Shown: positions 1 to 8,503 of the stretch, piece after piece
Numbering within the stretch: position 1 is the stretch's first letter
Layout of the letters: each line of letters starts with the position of its first letter
DNA from: Microbacterium sp.
GTDB lineage: Bacteria > Actinomycetota > Actinomycetes > Actinomycetales > Microbacteriaceae
Direction: 5' to 3'
Length of the DNA stretch: 64,000 nt
Assembly: GCF_031179285.1 (NCBI RefSeq)
Contig: NZ_JAPSHY010000003.1
Span: forward strand, 124,001-188,000
Position numbers and translations under genes: made by a program
Notes under the pieces: model-generated
Database searches by the model: none
Told to the model about the DNA's origin: nothing
What the model saw: only the letters and a program-made list of their open reading frames with translations

Positions 1-1
1 C

Positions 2-238
2 ACGCACGGGCGCAAGAACGACCTGGCCGTGCTGGGTAAGAACGCCCGCGTGCTCTCGGACGCCGCCAGCGGCATCCTGGTCAGCCAGACCTCGCGGGTG
101 ATCAGCCTCGTCGGCGTGCGCGACATCGTGGTGGTCGACACACCCGACGCGCTGCTGGTCACCACCGTCGAGCATGCGCAGCGCGTGAAGGGCGTCGTGG
201 AATCGCTCAAGCTCACCGGAAGAGGTGATGTGCTCTGA
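2..238 (+). CDS. manC: Mannose-1-phosphate guanylyltransferase, C-terminal fragment (5' end outside window)
   Basis: The frame is open from the first bases of the window, so this is the last 78 codons of a longer gene. The ORF-track start at GTG 29 is internal. The residues show the C-terminal signature of actinobacterial GDP-mannose pyrophosphorylases: a small-residue turn, then VVVDTPDALLV and an arginine/lysine-containing helix before the stop. The enzyme makes GDP-mannose from mannose-1-phosphate and GTP for cell-envelope glycans. The catalytic N-terminal nucleotidyltransferase domain lies outside the window. A gap of about 150 nt separates it from the next gene on the same strand. Confidence 0.82.
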   Translation, partial: THGRKNDLAVLGKNARVLSDAASGILVSQTSRVISLVGVRDIVVVDTPDALLVTTVEHAQRVKGVVESLKLTGRGDVL

Positions 239-386
239 TGAGCACGCCCGCATGCTCATCGGACGGGTTGGTTTCAGCTTTGTAACCATTCGCCAGCGTC
301 TTCCTCTCTGACGTGCGGAAAACCTGAAACAGTAGGTAACTTTGATCGATCCGCGATGGCCGCGGTTTCGCTCAGGGAGGCATGAG

Positions 387-1499
387 TTGACCATCTCCAC
401 CACTAAGAAGCTGCTCGGCGCGACGGTCGCGGCCGGCGTGATCTTCGCACTGGCCGGCTGCGGCCAGGCTCCGACCGAAACCGGCGGCGGCGACGGCGGC
501 GAAGCCGGTCCCGCGGTTGACAACTTCAAGCCCTGCATGGTCTCGGACGAGGGCGGCTTCGACGACAAGTCGTTCAACCAGCTCGGGTTCGAAGGACTGT
601 CGAAGGCGGCCGATGAGCTCGGCGTCGAGGTGAGCAAGACCGAATCGAAGTCCGCGAGCGACTACGAGTCCAACCTCGACGCACTGGCGTCCGAGGGCTG
701 CACGTTCATCGTCTCGGTCGGCTTCAAGCTGAGCGCGCCGACGATCGAGGCGGCGACCGCGAACCCCGACATCCAGTACGCGATCATCGACGACTGGGCA
801 GACGCCGATTTCGACGGCAAGACCGACGCCCCGAACATCAAGCCGCTCGTCTTCGACACCGCACAGGCCGCGTTCCTCGGCGGCTACGCCGCGGCCTCCT
901 ACTCGGAGTCCGGCACCGTCGGCACCTTCGGCGGTGCCAAGATCCCGCCGGTGACGATCTTCATGGACGGGTTCGAGCTCGGGGTCAACTACTTCAACGA
1001 GCAGAAGGGCGAGGACGTCAAGGTCGTCGGCTGGAGCATCGATTCGCAGGAGGGTCAGTTCACCGACGAGTTCGCGGCGAACGACAAGGCCAAGCAGGTC
1101 GCACAGGGCATCATCGACCAGGGTGCGGACGTGCTGCTGCCGGTCGGCGGTCCGATCTACCAGTCGGCGGCACAGGCGATCCGTGACTCCGGCGGCAACA
1201 TCGCCCTCATGGGCGTCGACGCCGACGTCTTCGAGACCGACCCGACCGTCGCCGACCTGCTGCTCGTCTCGATCATGAAGGGCATGGACGTCGCCGTCTA
1301 CGATGCCGTCATGGAGGCGGCCAACGACGAGTTCGACCCGACGCCGTTCGTCGGCGTGCTGGAGAACGAGGGCGTCTCCCTGTCGGAGTTCCACGAGTTC
1401 GAGAGCAAGGTCGACCCCGCTCTCGCCGACGAGCTGGCTGCCATCCAGGAGGGCATCATCGACGGCTCGATCGCCGTCGAGTCGCCGGCGTCGCCGTAA
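387..1499 (+). CDS. BMP family nucleoside ABC transporter substrate-binding lipoprotein
   Basis: Extracellular lipoprotein (370 aa) that should bind nucleosides for the importer encoded just downstream. I chose TTG 387 rather than the track start at 342: a GGGAGG ribosome site sits about 7 nt upstream, and the protein then opens with a normal lipoprotein signal (KK, hydrophobic stretch, lipobox LAGC with Cys25). The mature part begins with VSDEGGFDDKSFNQ, the hallmark N-terminus of the Bmp/PnrA family. A Gly-rich linker follows the lipid Cys. The neighbours (ATPase, two permeases, cdd, deoA, add) support nucleoside rather than sugar uptake. A strong hairpin follows the stop codon. Confidence 0.93.
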   Translation: MTISTTKKLLGATVAAGVIFALAGCGQAPTETGGGDGGEAGPAVDNFKPCMVSDEGGFDDKSFNQLGFEGLSKAADELGVEVSKTESKSASDYESNLDALASEGCTFIVSVGFKLSAPTIEAATANPDIQYAIIDDWADADFDGKTDAPNIKPLVFDTAQAAFLGGYAAASYSESGTVGTFGGAKIPPVTIFMDGFELGVNYFNEQKGEDVKVVGWSIDSQEGQFTDEFAANDKAKQVAQGIIDQGADVLLPVGGPIYQSAAQAIRDSGGNIALMGVDADVFETDPTVADLLLVSIMKGMDVAVYDAVMEAANDEFDPTPFVGVLENEGVSLSEFHEFESKVDPALADELAAIQEGIIDGSIAVESPASP

Positions 1500-1519
1500 C
1501 GACACCAGCTGCGACTGAC

Positions 1520-1554
1520 GCGGCCGGACAGATGCTCAGCATCTGTCCGGCCGC
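1520..1554 (+). terminator. Perfect 17-bp inverted repeat between lipoprotein and ATPase genes
   Basis: GCGGCCGGACAGATGCT is followed one base later by its exact reverse complement. In RNA this gives a long GC-rich hairpin with a small loop. No T-tract follows. It lies 20 nt after the lipoprotein stop. It may be a partial terminator or mRNA-stabilising hairpin that raises binding-protein expression above the membrane components, which is common in ABC operons. Confidence 0.7.
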
Positions 1555-1566
1555 TCCACTGATCGA

Positions 1567-1572
1567 TAGATT
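1567..1572 (+). promoter_or_regulatory. -10 hexamer TAGATT, leaderless start at 1579
   Basis: TAGATT, then six bases, then the ATG of the ABC ATPase. This fits a leaderless promoter and would give the ATPase and permeases their own transcription start downstream of the hairpin. Confidence 0.6.
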
Positions 1573-1578
1573 GAGAAT

Positions 1579-3108
1579 ATGAAGCTCGAGCTCCGCGGGA
1601 TCACCAAGCGCTTCGGTTCCCTCGTCGCGAACGACCGCATCAGCCTCACCGTCGAGGCGGGGCAGATCCACTGCCTGCTCGGTGAGAACGGGGCGGGCAA
1701 ATCGACGCTGATGAACGTCCTCTACGGGTTGTACACCGCCGATGAGGGAGAGATCGTGCTCGACGACGAGGTCCAGCACTTCGCCGGTCCGGGTGACGCG
1801 ATGGCCGCGGGCATCGGCATGGTGCACCAGCACTTCATGCTGATCCCGGTGTTCACCGTCGCCGAGAACGTCATGCTCGGCCATGAGAAGACCGGGTTCG
1901 CCGGTCGCCTGGACCTGGCGGCGGCTCGCGCGCACGTCCTGGCGGTGAGCGAGCGGTTCGGTTTCGAGATCGATCCGGATGCCGTCGTCGGCGATCTGCC
2001 GGTGGGTGTGCAGCAACGCGTCGAGATCATCAAGGCGCTCTCGCGAGACGCGAAGGTGCTCGTCTTCGATGAGCCGACAGCCGTGCTGACACCTCAGGAG
2101 ACCGACGAGCTGATGGGCATCATGCGTCAGCTCCGCGACGAGGGGACGGCGATCGTCTTCATCACTCACAAGCTGCGGGAGGTCCGCGAAGTGGCGGACA
2201 CGATCACCGTGATCCGACTCGGCAGGGTCGTCGGAGAAGCCGACCCCGCAGCGACCAACACGGAGCTTGCCGCGTTGATGGTCGGCCGGGCGGTCGAGCT
2301 CACCGTCAAGAAGGGCGAACCCGACCTGCGAGGCGGCGGGCTCGTCGTGCAGAACCTCCGCGTCATCGATGAGGCGGGACAGATCGTCGTCGACGACGTC
2401 ACCTTCGAAGTGCGCCCCGGTGAGGTGCTGGCCATCGCCGGCGTGCAGGGCAACGGTCAGACCGAACTCACCGAGGCCATCATCGGTTTGCAGAGCAAGG
2501 CGACCGGGAGCGTCACCCTCGACGGCGAGGAACTGCTGGGGCGCAGCGTCCAGGGGATCATCGATGCGGGAGTCGGCTTCGTGCCGGAGGACCGCAAGGA
2601 GGACGGCCTCGTCGGCGAGTTCAGCGTCGCCGAGAACCTGATCCTGAACCGGTCCGCGGGCGGCGCGCCTTTCTTCCGCAGCGGCACCATCCAGCGCAAG
2701 GTGCTCGACGCCTTCGCGCGGGAGCAGATCGACGAGTTCGACATCCGCACCCAGGGCCCGGACACCGCCGCCGGCCGGCTCTCGGGCGGCAATCAGCAGA
2801 AGGTGGTCCTCGCGCGCGAGCTGAGCCGGGAGCTGAAGCTCTTCGTCGCATCGCAGCCCACGCGGGGCATCGATGTCGGCTCGATCGAGTTCGTCCATGA
2901 GCGCATCGTGGCGACCCGGGACTCCGGCGTGCCGGTGATCGTCGTCTCCACCGAGCTGGACGAGGTCTCCGCCCTCGCCGATCGCATCGCGGTCATGTAT
3001 CGGGGCGGCATCGTCGGCATCGTCCCTGGCGACGCACCGCGTGAGGTGCTCGGACTCATGATGGCCGGCGAGATGCCGGGCTCCGTGCAGAAAGAGGTCG
3101 TTCCGTGA
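1579..3108 (+). CDS. Nucleoside ABC transporter, tandem ATP-binding protein
   Basis: Cytoplasmic ATPase (509 aa) with two fused nucleotide-binding domains, as in RbsA/YufO-type importers. Domain 1 has Walker A GENGAGKST (residues 35-43), a degenerate signature (LPVGVQQRV) and Walker B VLVFDEPTAVL. Domain 2 (from about residue 255) has a weakened Walker A (GVQGNGQTE), a normal signature LSGGNQQKV, and a Walker B-like LFVASQPTRGID in which the usual acidic residue is not seen. This asymmetry, one competent and one weakened site, is normal for the family. The stop overlaps the permease start (GTGA). It powers import through the two permeases that follow. Confidence 0.94.
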   Translation: MKLELRGITKRFGSLVANDRISLTVEAGQIHCLLGENGAGKSTLMNVLYGLYTADEGEIVLDDEVQHFAGPGDAMAAGIGMVHQHFMLIPVFTVAENVMLGHEKTGFAGRLDLAAARAHVLAVSERFGFEIDPDAVVGDLPVGVQQRVEIIKALSRDAKVLVFDEPTAVLTPQETDELMGIMRQLRDEGTAIVFITHKLREVREVADTITVIRLGRVVGEADPAATNTELAALMVGRAVELTVKKGEPDLRGGGLVVQNLRVIDEAGQIVVDDVTFEVRPGEVLAIAGVQGNGQTELTEAIIGLQSKATGSVTLDGEELLGRSVQGIIDAGVGFVPEDRKEDGLVGEFSVAENLILNRSAGGAPFFRSGTIQRKVLDAFAREQIDEFDIRTQGPDTAAGRLSGGNQQKVVLARELSRELKLFVASQPTRGIDVGSIEFVHERIVATRDSGVPVIVVSTELDEVSALADRIAVMYRGGIVGIVPGDAPREVLGLMMAGEMPGSVQKEVVP

Positions 3109-4346
3109 GCGAGACCACCGTGACGACCACCGAGCCCACCGCGGCTCCGCGGCAGAACACCGTCGTCCGTGACATCCTCTCGGGAGGCGCGTTGCGTGCG
3201 GTCCTTGCGATCGTGCTCGCCATGCTGATCGGCGGCATCCTCATCGCGGCGACGAACCCGAGCGTCCAGGCGGCCCTCGGGTACTTCTTCCAGCGGCCGG
3301 GTGACACGTTCGCCGCCATCTGGGAGGCGATCTCGGGCGCGTACGCGGCACTGTTCCGCGGAGCGATCTACAACTACAACGCACCGAACTTCATGCGGGC
3401 GATCAAGCCGATCACCGACACGCTCAACTTCGCGACGCCGCTGATCGCCGCCGGCCTCGGCGTCGCCCTGGCGTTCCGCGTCGGGCTGTTCAACATCGGT
3501 GGCCGCGGGCAGATGCTGATGGGCGTCGCCGCGGCCGCCACGGTGGCGTTCACCGTGGAGGCCCCGCTGTTCATCCACCTGCCGCTGACGATCATCGCCG
3601 GTCTCATCGGAGGCATGGTGTGGGGCGGGCTCGTCGGATTCCTGAAGGCGAAGACGGGCGCGCATGAGGTGATCCTCACCATCATGCTCAACTTCATCGC
3701 GTACTACTTCATCGCGTGGCTTCTGGCGACGCCCGGTCTGCTGCAGCGCCCGGGCGGGACGCAGCCGATCTCGCCGCCGACGCCGGAGAGCGCGCAGTTC
3801 CCGCTGCTGTTCGCCGCGCCCCTGTCCGTCAACGCCGGATTCCTGGTGTCGATCCTCGCGGTCCTGTTCGTGTGGTGGCTCATCGAACGCTCGAGCCTGG
3901 GATTCCGGATGCGGGCGGTCGGGGAGAACCCCAACGCGGCGCGTGCCGCCGGCGTCGACGTCGGACGCACGATCGTCTACGCGATGGGGATCGCCGGCGC
4001 GCTCGCCGGGCTCGCCGGGGTGCAGCAGATGTCCGGCACCATCACCAGCGGCTTCGAGGCCGGCATCGACGCCGGGATCGGGTTCGACGCGATCACCGTC
4101 GCCCTCCTCGGCCGGAGCCGGGCCTGGGGCGTGCTGTGGGCCGGCATCCTGTTCGGTGCGCTCAAGGCCGGGAGCTTCACGATGCAGACCTCGCAGGACA
4201 TCCCGGTCGACATCGTGCTGGTGGTGCAGGCGCTCATCGTGCTGTTCATCGCGGCGCCTCCGCTGATCCGTGCGATCTTCTTCCTCCCCAAAGAGGGAGC
4301 CCCGACCCGTTCCGCCCGTCGCGTGAAGAAGGAGGTGGCCGCGTGA
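3105..4346 (+). CDS. Nucleoside ABC transporter permease (YufP-like)
   Basis: Integral membrane permease (413 aa) of the branched-chain amino acid/ribose/nucleoside superfamily. The GTG start overlaps the ATPase stop by 4 nt. After a cytoplasmic N-terminus and a first membrane segment comes a long extracytoplasmic-type loop, then the family core: ALAFRVGLFNIGGRGQMLMG, several hydrophobic helices, and the cytoplasmic coupling loop GENPNAARAAGVDV. The C-terminal tail is basic. It forms half of the translocation pore with the next gene, also linked by a 4-nt overlap. Confidence 0.93.
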   Translation: MSETTVTTTEPTAAPRQNTVVRDILSGGALRAVLAIVLAMLIGGILIAATNPSVQAALGYFFQRPGDTFAAIWEAISGAYAALFRGAIYNYNAPNFMRAIKPITDTLNFATPLIAAGLGVALAFRVGLFNIGGRGQMLMGVAAAATVAFTVEAPLFIHLPLTIIAGLIGGMVWGGLVGFLKAKTGAHEVILTIMLNFIAYYFIAWLLATPGLLQRPGGTQPISPPTPESAQFPLLFAAPLSVNAGFLVSILAVLFVWWLIERSSLGFRMRAVGENPNAARAAGVDVGRTIVYAMGIAGALAGLAGVQQMSGTITSGFEAGIDAGIGFDAITVALLGRSRAWGVLWAGILFGALKAGSFTMQTSQDIPVDIVLVVQALIVLFIAAPPLIRAIFFLPKEGAPTRSARRVKKEVAA

Positions 4347-5626
4347 GCGCCATCGCAGCCACTGCCGCCGACGGAACGATCGTCCGCGAGACCGTCCGGC
4401 AGCGAAGCTTCAAGCTCCCGATCTCGCTCGCGATCGGAGCGGTGCTGATCCTTCTGCTCGCGATCCCCGCAGGGCGCACCGGCACGAGCGTGTTCCGGCT
4501 CGCCGACCGCACCTCGTCGCTCGCTCTTCCCGATGTGGGGGTGCCGACCTGGCCGACGGTCTTCGTCTGCGCGCTCATCCTCGTCGCCCTCGCGGCATAC
4601 AGCGCCGTCCGCGTGGCGGGCTACCGCCGCGTGGGTCTCTGGCTGCCGATCGTCTTCGCGTTCGTCGCCGTCTTCGCGTTCCTCGCCTGGTCCGCGGCCG
4701 ACGGCCTCGTTCCGGTGACGGGTCTGCTCTTCGGCGCCGTCTCGCTGTCGGTGCCGCTGGTGTTCGGAGCGCTCGGCGGAGTCATCGGCGAACGCGCCGG
4801 CGTCGTCAACGTGGCGATCGAGGCGCAGTTCCTGCTCGCCGCGTTCAGCTCGGCGCTCGTGGCATCCATGACCGGAAGCTACGTCGTCGGCCTCATCGCC
4901 GCGATGGTGGGCGGTGCGCTCGTCGCCGCCGTGCTCGCACTCTTCGCGATCCGCTACATCGTCGATCAGGTCATCGTCGGCGTCGTGCTCAACGTGCTCA
5001 TCACGGGACTCACCAGCTTCTTGCACGGGGCGGTCATGGGGCAGAACGAGGCGCTGTTCAACGCCCCGCCGCGTCTGCCGCGGATCGCGATCCCGCTGCT
5101 GCACGAGATCCCGGTGCTCGGGCCTGTGCTGTTCAACCAGACGCTGATCGTGTATCTCATGTACATCGCGGTGCCCCTGGTCGCCTGGGCGCTCTACCGT
5201 TCGCGCTGGGGGCTGCGCCTGCGCGCCGTCGGCGAGCACCCGCAGGCCGCCGACACGGTGGGCATCAAGGTCAATCCGACCCGCTTCTGGAACCTGCTCC
5301 TCGCCGGATCCATCGCGGGCATCGGGGGCGCGTACTTCACGCTCGGCTCGGTCGGCGCCTTCGACAAGGAGATGACGGACGGGCTGGGATTCATCGCCCT
5401 CGCGGCCGTGATCTTCGGCGGCTGGGATCCCATCAGGGCGACGCTCGCGGCCCTGCTGTTCGGGTTCTCGATGAACCTCGAGACGCTGCTGAGCAACCTC
5501 GGGTCGCCGATCCCCGGGGAGTTCATGAAGATGCTGCCGTATGTGGTCACGGTGCTCGCGGTCGTCGGCTTCGCCGGCAAGGTCCGTGCCCCCGCCGCCG
5601 ACGGCAAGCCGTACATCAAGGGATAG
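4343..5626 (+). CDS. Nucleoside ABC transporter permease (YufQ-like)
   Basis: Second pore subunit (427 aa). The track ORF begins at 3716, but that upstream part is an overlapping frame of the first permease. GTG 4343 overlaps the previous stop and has an AAGGAGG site, so I start there. Two or three extra N-terminal membrane segments precede the conserved core, recognisable by GGVIGERAGVVNVAIEAQ and the coupling loop GEHPQAADTVGIKV. It ends 2 nt before cdd, so uptake and deamination of pyrimidine nucleosides appear co-expressed. Confidence 0.93.
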   Translation: MSAIAATAADGTIVRETVRQRSFKLPISLAIGAVLILLLAIPAGRTGTSVFRLADRTSSLALPDVGVPTWPTVFVCALILVALAAYSAVRVAGYRRVGLWLPIVFAFVAVFAFLAWSAADGLVPVTGLLFGAVSLSVPLVFGALGGVIGERAGVVNVAIEAQFLLAAFSSALVASMTGSYVVGLIAAMVGGALVAAVLALFAIRYIVDQVIVGVVLNVLITGLTSFLHGAVMGQNEALFNAPPRLPRIAIPLLHEIPVLGPVLFNQTLIVYLMYIAVPLVAWALYRSRWGLRLRAVGEHPQAADTVGIKVNPTRFWNLLLAGSIAGIGGAYFTLGSVGAFDKEMTDGLGFIALAAVIFGGWDPIRATLAALLFGFSMNLETLLSNLGSPIPGEFMKMLPYVVTVLAVVGFAGKVRAPAADGKPYIKG

Positions 5627-5628
5627 TG

Positions 5629-6027
5629 ATGACCGACATCGACTGGGACGAACTGCGCCAGGTCGCCACCGACGCCATGACGAAGGCGTATGCGCCGTAC
5701 TCGCGGTACAAGGTGGGTGCGGCCGCCCTCGTCGGAGACGGGCGGATCGTCGCGGGCTGCAACGTAGAGAACGCCTCCTACGGTGTCACACTGTGCGCCG
5801 AATGCGCACTCGTGGGCGACCTGCACATGTCCGGCGGTGGTCAGCTCGTCGCGTTCGTCTGCGTCAACAACGACGGTCAGACGATCATGCCCTGCGGTCG
5901 CTGCCGTCAGCTGCTGTTCGAGCACGCGATGCCCGGCATGCTGCTGGAGACCGTCTCCGGCATCCGCACCATCGACGAGGTGCTGCCCGACGCCTTCGGG
6001 CCGCGCGATCTGGAGGACGCCCGATGA
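5629..6027 (+). CDS. cdd: Cytidine deaminase
   Basis: Hydrolytic deamination of cytidine/deoxycytidine to uridine/deoxyuridine. The 132-aa length is typical of the short, homotetrameric class. Zinc and catalytic motifs are visible: CAE at residues 56-58 (Zn Cys plus catalytic Glu) and PCGRC at 88-92 (two Zn Cys). I prefer ATG 5629 to GTG 5626 because AAGGGA lies 6 nt upstream of the ATG. Its stop overlaps the ATG of deoA (ATGA), so the two are translationally coupled. Confidence 0.95.
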   Translation: MTDIDWDELRQVATDAMTKAYAPYSRYKVGAAALVGDGRIVAGCNVENASYGVTLCAECALVGDLHMSGGGQLVAFVCVNNDGQTIMPCGRCRQLLFEHAMPGMLLETVSGIRTIDEVLPDAFGPRDLEDAR

Positions 6028-7316
6028 CGATCGAGCCGTTCGATGCCGTCGACGTCATCCGTGCCAAGCGGGACGGCGGCGTCGTGCCAGAGCCGGCGCT
6101 TCGGTGGATGATCGACGCCTACACCCGCGGATACGTCTCGGATGCGCAGATGGCCTCGTTCGCGATGGCGGTGTTCCAGCGCGGCATGGAACGCGACGAG
6201 ATCCGCGTGCTCACCGACGCGATGATCGCATCGGGCGAGCGGATGACGTTCGCGTCGCTCGGCAAGAAGACGGTGGACAAGCACTCCACCGGCGGCGTCG
6301 GTGACAAGATCACACTGCCGCTCGCCCCGCTCGTCGCCGTGTTCGGTGTCGCTGTTCCCCAGTTGAGCGGACGTGGACTCGGGCACACCGGGGGAACCCT
6401 CGACAAGCTCGAGTCGATCCCCGGCTGGCGCGCAGCGCTCAGCAACGAGGAGATGTTCGACCAGATGAAGGGCGACGTCGGTGCGGTCATCTGCGCGGCA
6501 GGATCGGGTCTCGCTCCCGCGGACAAGAAGCTCTACGCCCTGCGCGACGTCACCGGCACCGTGGAGGCGATCCCGCTCATCGCCTCGAGCATCATGTCGA
6601 AGAAGATCGCAGAGGGCACCGACGCTCTCGTCCTCGACGTGAAGTTCGGGTCCGGCGCCTTCATGCAGGACATCGAGCGGGCACGCGAGCTCGCGAGGAC
6701 GATGGTCGCCCTCGGCACCGACTCGGGAGTCGCGACCACCGCGCTGCTCACCGACATGAACGTGCCGTTGGGACTGGCGATCGGCAACGCCAACGAGGTC
6801 AGGGAGTCGGTGGAGATCCTCGCCGGCGGGGGACCTGCGGATGTCCGCGAGCTCACGCTCGCGCTGGCGCGGGAAATGCTCGCTCTCGCCGGTCAGCCCG
6901 ATGCCGATGTGGAGGCCGCACTCGACGACGGCCGAGCGATGGACAGCTGGAAGGCGATGATCCGCGCGCAGGACGGCGACCCGGATGCCGCACTGCCCAC
7001 CGCCAGGGAGACCCATGTCGTCACGGCCACGGCCGGCGGCGTGATGACCCGCATGGACGCGCTTCCGTTCGGCGTCGCCGCCTGGCGCCTCGGGGCCGGG
7101 CGAGCCCGCGCGGAGGACCCGGTGGTGCACGAAGCGGGGATCGACCTGCACGTCAAGCCGGGCGACCGCGTCGTGGCCGGTCAGCCACTCTTCACCCTTT
7201 CCGCCGCCGATGAGGCACGGTTCCCACGCGCGCTGGAAGCGCTCGAGAATGCCTGGGAGCTCGGGGAGTCCGCACCGCAGACCGCGCCGATCGTGCGCGA
7301 GCGCATCACGGCGTGA
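6024..7316 (+). CDS. deoA: Thymidine/pyrimidine-nucleoside phosphorylase
   Basis: Phosphorolysis of thymidine or (deoxy)uridine to base plus (deoxy)ribose-1-phosphate. The protein is 430 aa once the shadow N-terminus of the track ORF (from 5541) is removed. ATG 6024 overlaps the cdd stop. The glycosyltransferase-3 family signature is clear: KHSTGGVGDK at 86-95 (phosphate binding), then SGRGLGHTGGTLDKLE. The C-terminal domain begins near HVVTATAGGV. Product sugar phosphates could be handled by the phosphosugar mutase encoded at 24 kb. Confidence 0.95.
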   Translation: MTIEPFDAVDVIRAKRDGGVVPEPALRWMIDAYTRGYVSDAQMASFAMAVFQRGMERDEIRVLTDAMIASGERMTFASLGKKTVDKHSTGGVGDKITLPLAPLVAVFGVAVPQLSGRGLGHTGGTLDKLESIPGWRAALSNEEMFDQMKGDVGAVICAAGSGLAPADKKLYALRDVTGTVEAIPLIASSIMSKKIAEGTDALVLDVKFGSGAFMQDIERARELARTMVALGTDSGVATTALLTDMNVPLGLAIGNANEVRESVEILAGGGPADVRELTLALAREMLALAGQPDADVEAALDDGRAMDSWKAMIRAQDGDPDAALPTARETHVVTATAGGVMTRMDALPFGVAAWRLGAGRARAEDPVVHEAGIDLHVKPGDRVVAGQPLFTLSAADEARFPRALEALENAWELGESAPQTAPIVRERITA

Positions 7317-7327
7317 GCGTCGACCGA

Positions 7328-7333
7328 TAGCCT
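7328..7333 (+). promoter_or_regulatory. Possible -10 hexamer TAGCCT upstream of add
   Basis: TAGCCT lies 50 nt before the add start, in the 67-nt gap after deoA, and is followed by a small hairpin (CAGCGG-TT-CCGCTG). It could give add its own leadered transcript. A matching -35 is not obvious. Confidence 0.3.
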
Positions 7334-7383
7334 GAACCCAGCGGTTCCGCTGACCCACGACTTCTGCGACCGAGAGGATCACC

Positions 7384-8499
7384 ATGTCGATCGACCCGAC
7401 CGGCGACGTCACCATTCAGGGAGCCTCCCTGCGTGGCCTTCCGAAGGTGTCGCTGCATGACCACCTCGACGGCGCCCTGCGTCCGGCGACCATCATCGAG
7501 CTGGCGGATGCCGACGGCATCGACGTGCCCGAGAACGAGGCGGGCGCGCTCGCGGCCTGGTTCACGAAGCAGAGCGATTCCGGCTCACTGGTCGAGTACC
7601 TGAAGACCTTCGATCTCACCACCGCGGTGATGCAGACGCAGGCGGGGCTCAGTCGCGTAGCCAGCGAATTCGTGCAGGATCTCGCGGCGGACGGCGTCAT
7701 CTACGGCGAGGTGCGGTGGGCGCCGGAGCAGCACCTGTCGCGCGGACTCTCGCTCGAGCAGGCCGTGGAAGCGGTGCAGCAGGGCATCGAGGAAGGCGAG
7801 GACGCCGCCGACCGCGCCGGGCACAGCATCCGCGTCGGTCAGCTGATCAGCGCCATGCGGCACACCGATCGAGCGATGGAGGTCGCCGAGCTCGCTGTCG
7901 CATATCGCGGACGAGGAGCTGTCGGCTTCGACATCGCGGGCCCCGAGGACGGCTTCCCGCCGTCGAACCATCGAGCGGCCTTCGACTATCTCGCCGAGAA
8001 CTTCTTCCCCGTGACGGTGCATGCCGGTGAGGCGGCCGGTCTCGACTCGATCCGCTCGGCACTGCTGGACGGTCGCGCGCTGCGGCTCGGGCATGGCGTG
8101 CGCATCGCCGAGGATCTTCAGGTGATCACCCGCGAGGGCGACGAGGTGCAGGTCCAGTTCGGAGAGCTGGCGCGCTGGGTTCGCGACCGGGAGATCCCGC
8201 TGGAGCTGTCGCCGTCGTCGAACCTGCAGACCGGCGCCGTGGCGGCCTGGGGCACGGAGTTGGCGGACCATCCCTTCGATCTGCTGTATCAGCTGGGCTT
8301 CGCCGTCACCGTCAATGTCGACAACCGCACGATGAGCGGCACCTCCCTGACGCGGGAGCTGGCACTGCTCGTCGAAGCCTTCGAGTACGACCTCGACGAT
8401 CTGGAGACCTTCCAGTTCAACGCCGCCGCCGCGACGTTCCTTCCGGTCGAGGAGCGTGAAGAACTCGTCGAGATGATCGCCGAGGGCTTCGACGTCTGA
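7384..8499 (+). CDS. add: Adenosine deaminase
   Basis: Converts (deoxy)adenosine to (deoxy)inosine, feeding the purine nucleoside phosphorylase encoded at 26 kb. Length of 371 aa is normal. Metal and catalytic motifs appear in order: HDHLDG (residues 25-30), VHAGEA, RLGHGVRI and LSPSSNLQTG. The distal region reads VNVDNRTMSGTSL where many homologues have a DDP; this form is known in actinobacterial enzymes to my knowledge. GAGAGG is the ribosome site. A 67-nt gap after deoA holds a possible separate promoter. Confidence 0.94.
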   Translation: MSIDPTGDVTIQGASLRGLPKVSLHDHLDGALRPATIIELADADGIDVPENEAGALAAWFTKQSDSGSLVEYLKTFDLTTAVMQTQAGLSRVASEFVQDLAADGVIYGEVRWAPEQHLSRGLSLEQAVEAVQQGIEEGEDAADRAGHSIRVGQLISAMRHTDRAMEVAELAVAYRGRGAVGFDIAGPEDGFPPSNHRAAFDYLAENFFPVTVHAGEAAGLDSIRSALLDGRALRLGHGVRIAEDLQVITREGDEVQVQFGELARWVRDREIPLELSPSSNLQTGAVAAWGTELADHPFDLLYQLGFAVTVNVDNRTMSGTSLTRELALLVEAFEYDLDDLETFQFNAAAATFLPVEEREELVEMIAEGFDV

Positions 8500-8503
8500 C
8501 GCC

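Noticed and set aside
342-386. Upstream extension of the BMP lipoprotein to TTG 342
   Set aside because: It would put 15 residues before a clean lipoprotein signal peptide; the TTG at 387 has a better ribosome site.
1456-2898. 480-aa minus-strand ORF opposite the ABC ATPase, and similar long antisense ORFs (372-1505, 3977-5239, 5907-7415, 17882-19339, 19405-21048, 21761-23461, 24265-25950)
   Set aside because: Each mirrors a well-supported gene in the opposite frame and has low-complexity R/H/D-rich composition without motifs or ribosome sites.
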